The notes below the pieces were generated by a model. That model did no database searches. It saw only the letters and a program-made list of their open reading frames with translations, and had not been told where the DNA came from. From Chloromonas sp. AAM2 (lineage: Eukaryota > Chlorophyta > Chlorophyceae > Chlamydomonadales > Chlamydomonadaceae): a stretch of DNA of 23,162 bases. Position numbers and translations under genes: made by a program. Positions 1 to 10,706 of the stretch are shown piece by piece. The stretch covers positions 1 through 23,162 of the forward strand of contig QAXH01002215.1 of the NCBI GenBank assembly GCA_004335635.1, given 5' to 3'. Numbering within the stretch: the first letter of the stretch is position 1; every line of letters starts with the position of its first letter.

Positions 1-1
1 C

Positions 2-1731
2 AGCAGCGGAAGCCTCACACGCAGCTCAGCGGCCAACCCACTGTCAGCCCTACCCACGCCAAACATCAACGAAAAGGTGAGCCACACACGCTGTTGAGAC
101 TTGACTGTTCCATCCTATAATGTGGAAAAGCGCTTCTGGGGTAAAGCGAGGAAATGTGAGCAGCCACCCGCACTTGTCAGACGAAACAGATGTAAACCGA
201 CACTCACTCGTTCACTCACTCACCCACGCAGCGGGATAGGGTCTGCTGTGCGGTGACTGAGAAAAACGATACATGACGACCGCCACCCCAGGGTGGTGAT
301 TGGCCACCACTTGTTTCCCTGACACTTGCCAATCCGACGTTCTTTCGTACCATCTGACACACCCTATAAACGCCATTTCCTTGATGTGTGCAGCTCCAAC
401 CTTCCACCCTCCTGGAGACCCAGCCACCGCACCAGCAGCACCAGCCAGCTGCAGACCCAGCCGCAGCGGCCGCCATCCCAGCAGGCGTCACAGCAGCAGC
501 GGCAGGCGCTGCTTCTGCTGCCCCTGCAGCTGCCTGCACTCCCAATGGCCCCACGCGTGCGCAGCCCCTTACGATCAACGAGACAGCAGACCTAGACAAA
601 CAAGGCTGGGTCAGTGTCATCGGCCCTGCGCTTCCCACCAAACACACCACAGCCTCTGATTCCAGCCTCTTGGCCAGCAGCTCCAGCCACACCCAGCACA
701 CCACCTGCCAGTTACTGGCTGCACCTGCTGCCACTTCCAACCCAGCCGAGCCAGCCAGCAGCCGGCACATGGCGCCTGGTGTTTCACGGAGGAGTGGCTT
801 ACTAGGCAGTGAGAAGAGTGTGTCCCAGATAACTGGGTGGGGGGTGGCAGGATCCGCCCTCGCACCCGCCATCACCTCCACCTGCACCACCATTCCCGCT
901 CCCACACCGCTTTCCGCAGCTGCTGCACCCTTGCCCATTCGCCGTGCCATGCCCCGGCCACTAAGTGGCCGGTCGGCTGACCCAGTTTCAACCCACCTTC
1001 CGCAGCCGCCTACCAGCGCTGCTACTAACACCGGATTCCAATCAGACCCTCTATCGCAGCTGTCACCCTGCCCACGTGCTGCAACCGCTGTAACCGCTGT
1101 AACCGCCCCTCCAGGCGGCCTAGTGTCCGGTGTTGTGCTTCAGGAAAGCACCCGGTCGTCGGCCGCACCGCCATTGCCGGTCGCAGGCAGCAGCAACCGG
1201 CAAGGCCCCGCTGCGGCCGGGTACGATCATATCACAACGGGACGATCCACCGACCTCCCTATCCGTTCGCCAACACCCACTACATCCATCTACATCCACG
1301 GACCACCACCCCCCACGTCAGTCAGCCCACCTAATGCTTTACAAATCAATGGGCAGGGCAGCAACAGCAGCACAACCAGTACTACCAGCAACTCGAAAAC
1401 GTATGGCGGAACAATCCAGTATGCTGCAGATCCAGGGAGCAATTACTGGCCAGTTTTGGGTGTCAGTGGGGGACCGGCTCAGCCGAACTGCAGTACGTCA
1501 AGCAGCTTCGTGATCCGTCCTGTGTCCGTTTCTGTTAAGAGTTTGCCCAAAGGAGGTTCCTTGTACGCTTCCTTGCGGCCTTCACAGGGTGCGGTAGGGG
1601 TTGCGGCGGCCCCTTCAGGCCATCGGGCCGGGGCGCTTGCGGCATCCCAGAGGCACGCAGGGGGCCTTGGATGTGCGGCTCAAAAAATTCTAAGTGTGAC
1701 CGGGACCAAGGTTGTGCATGCAGAGTTCTGA
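2..1731 (+). CDS. 3' end of a low-complexity Ala/Ser/Thr/Pro-rich protein (partial, function unknown)
   Basis: Not recognised as any family. I read two exons: 2-76 (entering from outside the window) and 394-1731, joined across a GT-AG intron (77-393: donor GTGAGC, acceptor GTGTGCAG). The chosen frame is phase 0 at the junction and stays open for 446 codons to the TGA at 1729-1731. That length in one frame is the main evidence for coding. The protein is rich in Ala, Ser, Thr, Pro and Gln, with Ala runs near the exon start (PAAAAAIPAG) and Ser/Thr/Asn runs further on. No transmembrane segment, domain or catalytic motif is visible, so it looks intrinsically disordered, like the tail of a larger regulatory protein. 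The other two frames could also splice from the edge exon but close at 659 and 595. Long minus-strand frames over the same stretch are probably composition shadows. Confident that a coding exon exists; unsure of its exact frame and ends. Confidence 0.55.
1083..1106 (+). repeat. 9-bp tandem repeat inside the low-complexity exon
   Basis: The unit AACCGCTGT occurs at 1083-1091 and 1092-1100, followed by a partial third copy. In the chosen frame it encodes a short Ala/Val/Thr repeat, so length changes in whole units keep the frame. Confidence 0.6.
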
Positions 1732-1872
1732 CCATCTGAACGGACAGGCTTGGCTGTATCATCTGTGATTTGATCAGTTGCCGTGGACATGCTAACAAAA
1801 AACGTGTGCAGCTTGAGCTCAGCCTGTGTATGATATATTCAGTTGGTGGGTGCCCAGCGGGCCGTACCTCAT

Positions 1873-1877
1873 TGTAA
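1873..1877 (+). terminator. Possible polyadenylation signal (TGTAA) of the left-edge gene
   Basis: TGTAA lies about 140 bases after the stop at 1731. TGTAA is the usual polyadenylation word in chlorophyte green algae. The word is only five bases long and occurs by chance elsewhere in this window, so support is positional only. Confidence 0.35.
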
Positions 1878-1993
1878 CAGTGCGTGGCTGAGTCAGAATG
1901 ACAGATTGAAGGCGTGCATTGGTGTCTTGGACCGACCCCATGACATGACACATTCATTATGTATGGCTCTCATTCGAACGTTGGACGTGTTTC

Positions 1994-2030
1994 ATTCATG
2001 GTGTACCATCACGAATTCATGGTGTGACCA
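1994..2030. repeat. Imperfect tandem duplication, 21-bp period
   Basis: ATTCATGGTGTACCA (1994-2008) recurs as ATTCATGGTGTGACCA (2015-2030), 21 bases later. It is non-coding. Confidence 0.45.
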
Positions 2031-2124
2031 CTCAAGTGACGACATTTCTGCATGGTGGTGTTATCGCTGCCTCCTTCATCAGGACTTGTGTGGTGTATCC
2101 ATGCCCCCGGGTTACACAGACTGA

Positions 2125-2152
2125 CAATCTGGTGCTGTCAATCTGGTACTGT
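2125..2152. repeat. 14-bp tandem duplication
   Basis: CAATCTGGTGCTGT (2125-2138) is followed directly by CAATCTGGTACTGT (2139-2152), with one mismatch. It lies in the convergent intergenic stretch. Confidence 0.55.
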
Positions 2153-2684
2153 GAGGATAGGTGTAGGTGTTGACACGAACTGGCGCAGCTGGTCATTGAA
2201 CCTGTTAGGTGGGTGAGTTTGCCTTCAGTTGGAGAACGGCTTGCCGCATCATGACAAGATTGAGCAGCAATGCAATGGCTTGATGTAGGGCATGCAAGCA
2301 GTGGAGTGTGCCGGCTGCGTCGTCTATTCAAGCAGGGTTCCTGTTGTGTGGTCAACAAAGGGTTGATTCAGGTTCATGTTGCACTGGCAGTAGGTGAAGA
2401 CAGGATCACATGGAATGATTTGCCACTTTGAGCACCGTCGGTATAAAGTGATCGATGCAACTGCACACCAAGGTGTTGTGCGGTTACAGTTTGTTGAAAT
2501 GCTGAGTTGAGCATCACAGTACCATAGCACTGCCAGGCTGGCTTTGCGACAAGGTTCAAATTGTGACTGTGCGAGGCCATGTGAAAAGATGTAGTAGCCT
2601 GGATGCCCGGAAGGAGACTACACTGCTGAACAGCAGGTGTTGATACTGAAGAGTGGCTAAACCTGCTGTCCGATCTGTGGTGCA

Positions 2685-2689
2685 TTACA
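2685..2689 (-). terminator. Possible polyadenylation signal (TGTAA on -) of NUF2
   Basis: TTACA on + reads TGTAA on the minus strand, about 176 bases downstream of the NUF2 stop codon. This is a reasonable 3'UTR length. Evidence is positional only. Confidence 0.4.
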
Positions 2690-2864
2690 CTGCAGCTAGA
2701 CTCCAGAACGCACGCCCTGCTTGATGTCATGAATTGCCATTGTCATCACTGTCACTCTCAACAAATCCAGTCCACACCGGCCCTCTGTCTAAATGTCCTC
2801 TCAGACAGTCACGAGGCTAGTATGTAAGTCAAGCGCTTTCCCGAGCTCAACCCTCAACGTGTTC

Positions 2865-5800
2865 CTATTCTCTCAAAGCGGACAGGAGCCTGCTGTTGTA
2901 CTCGCTGACCGCGCCCTTGAGTGTTGCGTACTTCTCCATCATGCCGCGGACGGACGCCTCGTGTGTTGCCGACGTCTCTTGGATGCGTTCCAACAAGGAA
3001 CGTATCTGCAAAATGACACAGGGCACATATATATCATGATATCGCTGCCACCTCTGTATCTACCGATATCGCCCTTTCCTGCCATTTGTTCATCGACAGA
3101 CCGGACTCTAGGCGGAATCGGACAATCCGCTTCGCTCCACTTCACTCATTCACAGACCGTACCAACGTCTATTCCTGACAACAACCAGACACCATGCTGC
3201 TTGGGCCCTCATCTTCGCTTTCCGTACCATGGCTTCGTCCTCTGCCGCACGCGCCGCTGCTGCCGCGTTCTCCGCCTCCACCGCCTCCTTGCCCTTCAGT
3301 GCTTCCTCGACGAATGATGCCGCGGCTTCCATCTTCAGGGCGGCCTGCAAGAACACGTAATGCGTTCCGTGACGTTGATACGTACGTCCGTCGGTATGTG
3401 ACACTCTCAGTTGTCGAGCCTTGAGAGCCGACGATGCTCGTCCTTTGGATGCTCTGCGCGTTCACACGCACCTGTGCCTCGAGCCTCTGGAACTTATCCA
3501 TGACCGTCGCCTGGTGCCTTTTGAGCGATGAGCCTGTGTTGGTCAGCTCTGCCAGGGCGCGGCCGTTGCTAGCTATGCTCTCCTTGGTATCCTTGACCTG
3601 CGCAAAACATGCCATGCGACTTCAAGCACCACACGCCATGCTACTCCATGCTAAACAAATCGGAGTAGCGAAGCAACGCAAGCGCAGTGGTATGTTTGAA
3701 AGATTCACGTCTGTCTTATTATGCCATGTGTCCTTGCATCTGGTCACCCCCACTGCTTTGCCTCGTTCCCCATCTGACCTGTTGCGACACTTCCTTCTTC
3801 TTGGAGATGACGCCGTCCAGTTCCTCCATCAGCTTGCTACACCGAGCTAGGTCCTTCTCAAACTGTGGTCAAAGAAGTGCTGGAGAACGTCCGTACTTGT
3901 GTGTGCTCACTTCAAGGTGCTTGATTGCAACAGAACGTGCCACGTCACATCGAGCGCGCATTAGGTGGCGACTAAAAACCACCTCACCACTCAAGACGCA
4001 CAGCTTAACAGCCAGCAGGACAGGTCCTCCGGTTTGGTGTCACCTGAAGCTGCCCAGATTAAACAGCCTGGATGCATATCTGTCGTCAGGTCTGCTGCCC
4101 AACAACATGGGCTTGGACTTGCAGCATTGTGGCCAACAGACTATACTCAGCTGCCTGTGATCCCAGCTCATGCCAGTAGACGGTTGCTGCTGCTCACCTT
4201 GACCACCATCTCCAGCTGCCTGTCCTTGTCAATTGACTGGCTGGCCAGCTGGGCGCAGTACGTGCGCTGGGCCTCGGCCGCGGCACCCAGCTCAGCTATG
4301 GCCTGACGGTGCTTGTCAGGGCTCTGCGCAGACAGGCCACGTGATACGCATGAGCATTGTGTGTGTGTGTGTGTGTGTGTGTGCCACGTGATGAGTAACA
4401 TGATGTGTGTGCCAGATTGACATAGGGAAGCCAGTTACACTTGAAGCCGTCAAGTTCATATCTGCTCAAACTCCTTCCTGCCTGACGATCTACAATGCAC
4501 GTGAGCAACATGTCAAGGGAAACGGAGAGCTGTATGTGTGTGTGTGTGTGTGTGTGTGTGCGTGCCACGTGATGAGTAACATACACGTCAAGGGCAGATT
4601 GTCAGTGTGGTGACTTTGGCAAGTCCACGTCTGCTGCCGACTACTCCGCTCATGCAGCAGCAATTCCCGCTCTCCTGACTGCATTTTCCCTCGGCTTTTC
4701 TGCACACGTTATTGCTTTGCCCTTCGCCCACTGTCCAGCTCACATACACATGCCAGTTGAACCTGCCTGCAACCCTTTCTCAACCCGTCAAGCCCCAGCC
4801 CTTCACCCTGCATGCAACCCTTCTCTGCCCTGCCCAGCCTCCAGCTGTTACCTGTACGATTTGGTCCTGCAGAGCCTCTGTGTCCTGCTTGGCTGTGGCC
4901 AGGTCCAGCTTGGCCTGACTGGCGGCGTCTGTCAGGGAAGCCACCTGCGACTTGAGCTGGCGAACCTGTGCATGACATGCACAACATCACATCATCACCA
5001 TCATCATTACATGGCATTCACAGACTTGCCCGAAGCATCGTTTCAAGCATGAAAACGATAGCAGGTGGGCTGCAGCTGAACACTCACATTTCTTACGCAC
5101 AACATAAATAACCCACAATGTTTTACCAAAATTCCTGATCCTGACAGTCCCTCATCCTATTCCAAAGCATCACATGCCCAATGCTTGATGCTCCTCGCCA
5201 AGCCTCTGCCTCATCTTCCCTCACACAGTATAAACTGCCTTTATTGGAAACTCATTCTGCAGCACCGCTTTGAACAGTAGCGGTGGCTTGGACGTCCACT
5301 CCTGGCCTGTTCCGGCCCTGTCCCTGCCTCATGCCGCACCTCTGCTTGCAGCGCAGCCGCCTGTTTGTTGAGTGCCGTGTTGTGAGCTGTGATGGTTGCC
5401 TCCTCGGCCTCAACCGCCGCTACCTGGGATGCCTGCTCAGCGCGGGCTGCCTGGAGGCGCTGCAACTCAGAAGCCTGCACAACGCATGGTGCTCAAAGTG
5501 CAATGTAATGACGATGATAATGGTAGTGGTGACAAGACGCTGCAATTCGGAAGCCCGCACAACACGTGATGGACATGCTGTGCGTCAGGCCACAGGGATA
5601 CGAAGGTTAGTGGTGGTGATGATGATGATGATGATAACTTGATGGGCGAGATTACCTTGCGATCACGGCAGCTCATGGATAAGTCAGTACCAGGAAACAT
5701 GAAATTGGAAAGGAATTGTAGGCCCACCCGCTATCCATTACATGTTTGTAAATTTTGGAACTGATGACTACAGCAAGTCCTGTATGTCAGGCGTGGGGGA

Positions 5801-7253
5801 AACAAGTTGACCGTAATAAGCGTGGGCCCTTGATTGTTGATGGCAATGGCGGCTGGTCAGGCGGTGCAGCTGGTCAGAGCAGACCTCGCCTGGGAGATGC
5901 AGCTTTGGCTGTTGAACGGCAGAGCTTTCGCCCTTGACAAAGGGTACACAATGATGCCATATGGCGCAGGTTTAACTGGTGGCAGCATGTAATGAGTGTG
6001 CTTGCAGAACGCCCTTTTCATCTTCTGTCATACCCGTGCATACCGTGGCATGAGCCTGCCTGATGTTGTAGAGCCCATCATGCATGCTTCACGTAATCAA
6101 GTGCTTACATTGCGTGCATGCTCATCTTCCAGAGCACTGGTTGCCTCCACTTGGGCATCCAGCTGTGCCTGAGCAGACATAGGACACACCATGTGCATGG
6201 GGGTGTCTTGCATGGGACACACAACACGTGCAGTCATGTGGGCAAAGGCTCCATGTTTGTCAGTCACATCACAAGTTGTCTGTACTGCTCAGCTCTGCAC
6301 AACACGGGTTGTGACTTGCATTCCAGCTGCTGTTTACACTACCGACTGTTTGGACTGTTTGGACCGTTTGGACCTTTCACTTAATTTCTGACCCCAGACT
6401 TGTCGGATGCATGCAGCTTAACTGCACTGAGCCAAGTGGCACACTGATTGATAGCAGTCGAGCATATGCATGCACGTGAGCTGCTGCGCGGGTCCTACCT
6501 GCAGCTCTTGAAACCCTAGAGCCTTCTCCTCCCTGAACTTGGCGAAGTTTACGATCGCGCTGAGATGGCGACGTAAGCGCTGAGGCTCAGGCTTGAACAC
6601 ATCCTGTGACGCAGCATGCAGAGGGCTGCACATTCATGCACGATGTTGTGCATGTGGCCTCTGTGCTTGCTGTAACTGAGGTGCCTGTGCTGCTGTGCGA
6701 GCATGCAGCACATGTGCCAGCCATGCAGTGAACAGGTACACCTGGCAGAGGCATGTCTTGATGCCTGGACAACGCAATGGCGGAGTGCTTTGCAGCCAGC
6801 CTTGCCACATGACATGCACTGCCACAAGCAGTGTGCGAGGGCGCACGCACCCGCCAGCTGAAATCCTTGACGCCAGAGGCAGATAGAAGTTGAGATAGCT
6901 GCCGGAAGAAATTGTTAGTCGATATGGATTCGTCATGGAGCTCTGGGTATTCAAACACGTCCATGAACGTGAAAACAGGCTGTGTCATCTCCTCCCTGGG
7001 CACAATGCACATGGCGGGCTTGCATGTTGCAATTGCACAACAGGTTGCATGCAGCTTGGTGCTGAATGCTGATGCATCACGCATGCGTGTACCTGGTGAC
7101 GCCCGTGAGAAGGATAACGATTTGCTCAAAGATGGACCTGACGCAGTCATAGGTGGGCTTTGCCAGCTGGTTGCTGTCCATTGACACTTCCATTTCCTCC
7201 AAGCACTGGAGTAGCTCGTCAGTCTCCAACACCGGGAAGCTGAATTGAGACAT
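2865..7253 (-). CDS. NUF2: Kinetochore protein Nuf2 (Ndc80 complex subunit), 11 exons
   Basis: Nuf2 pairs with Ndc80 in the four-subunit complex that attaches kinetochores to spindle microtubules. Exons, 5' to 3' on minus: 7253-7093, 6995-6851, 6603-6499, 6168-6109, 5474-5340, 4965-4852, 4323-4198, 3862-3779, 3597-3472, 3344-3228, 3005-2865. These give 437 aa, close to plant and animal Nuf2 (about 440-465). Exons 1-3 encode the calponin-homology head: the family start FSFP after the first Met, then VFTFMDVFEYPEL, KDFSW and the conserved helix SAIVNFAKFREEKA. The rest is coiled coil, including the family block around QSPDKHRQAI at the exon 6/7 junction. The ATG at 7253 is chosen because FSFP follows at once and A is at -3. 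Every splice keeps the frame and introns 2-10 are all phase 0. The donor of exon 10 is uncertain (ATG|GTACGG chosen). The gene is head to head with a B56 gene. Confidence 0.9.
4338..4582. repeat. Duplicated (TG)13 microsatellite plus 18-bp flank in NUF2 intron 6
   Basis: Two (TG)13 runs (4358-4383 and 4535-4560) are each followed by the same 18 bases, CCACGTGATGAGTAACAT, at 4384-4401 and 4565-4582. Diverged pieces of the module occur at 4338 (CCACGTGAT) and around 4500 (CACGTGAGCAACAT). The element lies wholly inside intron 6 of NUF2 (4324-4851). Confidence 0.85.
5458..5640. repeat. About 80-bp tandem duplication spanning a NUF2 exon/intron boundary
   Basis: Bases 5458-5488 and 5538-5568 match at 26 of 31 positions, exactly 80 apart. 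Both copies are followed by GTAGTGG/GTTAGTGG and GAT-rich sequence. The first copy carries the real acceptor and first bases of NUF2 exon 5. In the second copy the minus-strand acceptor dinucleotide AG has become GG. Confidence 0.75.
5618..5635 (+). repeat. (GAT)6 microsatellite
   Basis: Six perfect GAT units lie in NUF2 intron 4, at the outer end of the 80-bp duplication. A looser CAT/ATC-rich run lies in intron 5 near 4985-5010. Confidence 0.8.
6344..6374. repeat. 9-bp tandem repeat in NUF2 intron 3
   Basis: GACTGTTTG at 6344-6352 and 6353-6361, GACCGTTTG at 6362-6370, then a partial GACC. The block sits in the intron between exons 3 and 4. Confidence 0.75.
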
Positions 7254-8014
7254 CCTCTCTTTGGTAAATTCAAAACTGTAGTTCGACAGACGATGCTGTT
7301 TCGGGTCTTGTTGCACTCCCTTGCAAGATGTGCGACCTTGGGCGTCGGTGAGTCACAGACGCTCACTCTCCGGTGAATTTTGGCTGCAAATCCGTGCTTC
7401 ACGTGACACCTCGTTTCGCAAGCCAAGCACCATCGCAGTCCAGGACTCAAGGAACGAGGTGTCAAAGGGTGGCATGCAACTACAAACAAAGTTTCCTGCA
7501 TTTCAGGCGAGATGTGCCTGCCGTCAGCCTGATGCACCACGGTGTACGTCATTCAGATAATAAGCAAAGCAAACACCTGAGCAATGAAGCAACAAGCCCT
7601 GCATTTTCAGTTGCCACGCCGAGCAAATGTGCACACAAATAACATTGCAAGCAGAAGAAACATCGCACACCAACAGACACTTCGGCATCGGTTGTAGGCA
7701 TTACCGCGCAAACAGACGCCTTTTGAGCAGTGCCGATGGCCTATATCTGAGCTGTGGCTGAGCCCTTTTCAAGCGTTTTCTTACCGCACATGGCCAGTAC
7801 CCGAAACTAGGCGCATGCCAGGCCTTGGCAACGGGTTACTCTGTCTAGGCTTGATTTCCGTTCAAAGCGCCGACAGGCGCACGCGCAGGACCGCGAACGA
7901 CCCATGTCGGAAAGCAGAATTGCTTAATGATCCCCATCTTCAAGCCATGATGGGGACCTAAGCCCTCCAAACTCGGCCCACAACCGGCGGCAGTTGTTGT
8001 GAGCCCGAGCCATC
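7254..8014. promoter_or_regulatory. Shared upstream region of NUF2 (-) and the B56 gene (+)
   Basis: This 761-bp segment separates the two divergent start codons and must hold both 5'UTRs and both promoters. I see no intervening gene. The long minus-strand frame crossing from here into NUF2 exon 2 is in a different frame from exon 1 and is discounted. Two AACGG words, the core of the plant mitosis-specific MSA element, occur at 7830-7834 (+) and 7878-7882 (-), but one or two are expected by chance. No TATA box is convincing. Confidence 0.55.
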
Positions 8015-10706
8015 ATGTTTAAAAGCATGAAGCAGAAGCTCGGAGGGGGCGGCAAGAAGGAAGCAAGTTCTGGGACTAATAGCAAACCCACCAAGGACGA
8101 GCCAGCAAGTAGCAGCGGTCCCAGCAACAAGCTTCCAGGCACCGCAAGCATTAGCAAGGGCATCAGCGGCGTAGCAGCACGGCCAGCCACTGCAGCACGA
8201 GAAAAACTACCCTTGCCCATCGTCAGCGAGCAAACACTGCCCCAGTACTATGCGGAGCCCTTGCCATCCTTCAGGGACGTCCCCGCGGCTGATAAGCAGT
8301 ATCTGTTCGTGCAGAAGCTTCACCTATGCAGCTTCACGTTCGATTTCACGGACAGCACAAAGCACGTCCGGGAAAAAGAGATGAAGCGGCAGACCCTGTT
8401 GGAGCTGGTCGAGTATGCCAACAGCGGGGCTGGCAAGTTCCATGAGGCCGTATCAGAGGACATTGTGTTCATGTTTAGCTACAACCTCTTTCGGTCATTG
8501 CCGCCAGCACGCAGCCACGAGGTGGAGAACTTTGACGCAGAGGAGGAGGAGCCCAGTCTAGATCCCGCTTGGCCCCACCTACAGGTAAGCCATTGTTGCA
8601 GATATTCCCTGATAGCCAGTGTCGCAACTACTCGCATTATCACAACAGAACAACGCGCAGCGGGACAGCCCATCACGCAACCCTGGTGCTGAACCCCAGT
8701 GCCCCCATGATGTCCCTTGCATGCACACAGATCGTCTATGAGTTCTTGCTTCGCTACGTTGTGTCCAACGATACGGATGCAAAGGTGGCCAAGAAGTACA
8801 TCGACCAGCAGTTTGTGCTGAAATTGCTGGAGTTGTTCGACTCGGAGGACCCTCGGGAGCGCGACTATCTCAAGACCATTCTGCATCGCATCTACGGCAA
8901 ATTCATGGTGCACAGGCCCTTTATCCGCAAAGCCATCAACAATGTGTTCTATCGGTTCATTTTTGAGACTGAACGGCACAACGGGGTAGCGGAGCTGCTG
9001 GAAATCTTGGGCTCCATTATCAACGGCTTCGCGCTGCCTCTCAAAGAGGAACACAAGGTGTGGGGTGCTGGCCGGTAGCCTGGGTTGCGTGTCTGTCTGC
9101 AGCTGGTTTTGCCACACATGAACGAGCCATCGCTGTATGCATGCACGCCCGCAGCTCTTTCTTCAACGAGCTCTGATGCCCTTGCACAAGCCCAAGTGCG
9201 TCGCCATGTACCATCAGCAACTCGCGTACTGCGTGACACAGGTACGATAGTGCGCAGCATGGGTTGCACAGCCAGCCATGTGAGCTTGTGTGGCACAACG
9301 GGACGATTGTGTGGCATCATGTCGTGGATGGGGTGGCAACAACATGTCCCAGGGAATGGCGCCACATGCTAGAGCATGCATGTTTGGCAACATGCAGTGC
9401 ACTGGAAACCACACATGCCATCTGTGTTTAGGAGACAGAAGCAAGTGTGCCAACGGACAGCGTGGCTCTTGAAACACTTGCATTGTTTGACGTGTTGAAT
9501 GTGCGGGTTGGCAGCATTGTGCAGCAAATGCCTCACTCTTTGTGCTGCAGTTCGTCGAGAAGGATTCCAAACTGGCTGAGCCAGTGCTCAGTGCCTTGTT
9601 GAAGTACTGGCCAGTGACCAACAGTCAGAAGGAGGTGCTATTCTTGGGCGAACTGGAGGAAATCCTGGAACTCACACAAGCACCCGAATTCCAGCGAGTC
9701 ATGGAGCCGCTTTTTAAGCAGCTGTCCAAATGTTTGAATAGTCAGCATTTCCAGGTGTGGGCTCGTGTTTTCCACTGAAGTTGTGGAAGGGTGTGGGTGT
9801 GGACACTGACCAGGTGTTGCATGGGACGCACAGGGCAGATCTTGGGCAGACCGTAGTATTGTAACTAATCCAAGCCGATGGCTGATTGGTGTGCTGTTGA
9901 TGTGACGCCAAGTGCCCACAGCCGTTCTTTTGCACGCGGGTTGCAAGGAGGTTCGTGCTCTCTCACTTGCATCCAAGAGCAGGGAAGCCAGTTGCTACTC
10001 ACCAATAGGACAGATTAGAATTCGTTTTGTGATTTGGCAGGACCTGCACGACATGCGTCATGCTCTAAGCTACTATGCAGGCGCTGCATCACAGGCCATG
10101 CGAAAATCTGTGCTCGTGTGGCTGGCTGCGTTTTGTATGATTGCTGAGGTTGACATTTGTGCCAGTGTCAGTACTGCACGTTGATGGGCTTGATTGAATT
10201 CAAGGCAGGTCATACTTGCATGTGCCGCGCATTCCTTGCTTCGTCGCATGGTTCCTTGCTTGGCCTTATTCCATTCCAGTGCATCTTATGGATAACCATG
10301 TCAGCATGTCGCCGTTTATGCGAGAAAGCCACATATTAATAGGTTGTCTTCAGCTCTGAAGGCAGTGGCATTAAGCACTTCTGCTGTCATGCTGCAGGTG
10401 GCAGAGCGGTCCCTGTTCTTGTGGAACAACGAGTACATTGTGAACCTCGTGGCGCAGCACCGTCATGAGTTGCTGCCCATCGTGCTGCCTGCTCTGGAGG
10501 AGAACACTAACAGCCACTGGAACCCTGCTGTGCATGGGCTCACTGTCAATGTGCGCAAGATGTTCCAGGAGCTTGACGAGCAGTTGTACGACAAGTGCAA
10601 GCAGCAGTACGAGCTCAGACGGCAAGAACAGCAGCAGAAGGTTGAGCAGACAGACCGCAAGTGGATCCTTTTACAGCAGATTGCATCGCAGAAAGCTCCC
10701 AAGTAA
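8015..10706 (+). CDS. PP2A regulatory subunit B' (B56 family), 5 exons
   Basis: B56 proteins are HEAT-repeat adaptors that bind the PP2A scaffold and choose substrates, often through LxxIxE motifs. Exons: 8015-8584, 8731-9057, 9155-9241, 9551-9754, 10398-10706; 498 aa; all four introns are phase 0 with clean GT-AG ends. The first 70 residues are basic and Ser/Gly/Lys-rich. The B56 core follows and is very well conserved: [106 protein letters not shown] and HWNPAVHGL. Residues I recall as forming the LxxIxE pocket (human B56-gamma H187, R188, Y190, R197, E226, I227, I231, H243) appear retained. The C-terminus is a charged Gln-rich helix. The start is the first ATG of the long frame. Which plant-type class it belongs to cannot be told here. 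Confidence 0.95.

Larger units (their letters stand above)
1878..2664. other. Convergent intergenic stretch, no gene seen
   Basis: This lies between the 3' ends of the left-edge gene (+) and NUF2 (-). Open frames on both strands are short and have no family resemblance, no good splice partners and no RNA-gene features. It holds two small imperfect tandem duplications, listed separately. Confidence 0.5.

Noticed and set aside
216..1031. 271-codon open frame on the minus strand
   Set aside because: It lies opposite the GC-rich, low-complexity plus-strand exon. Its Ala/Gly/Trp-rich translation looks like a composition shadow with no domain.
3900..4000. Possible extra NUF2 exon ending at CTTGAA|GTGAGC (minus)
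   Set aside because: The donor is good, but the only nearby acceptor gives a length not divisible by 3, which would disrupt the phase-0 joins on both sides.
5656..5671. Possible 16-nt microexon in NUF2 intron 4 (minus), flanked by AG and GTAATC
   Set aside because: In the required phase it contains TGA, and its length would break the phase-0 pattern. Exon 4 joins exon 5 directly in frame.
6587..7552. 321-codon minus-strand frame through the NUF2 5' region
   Set aside because: Only its 6851-6995 part is real (NUF2 exon 2). NUF2 exon 1 uses another frame in the same DNA, and the rest reads through introns 1 and 2.
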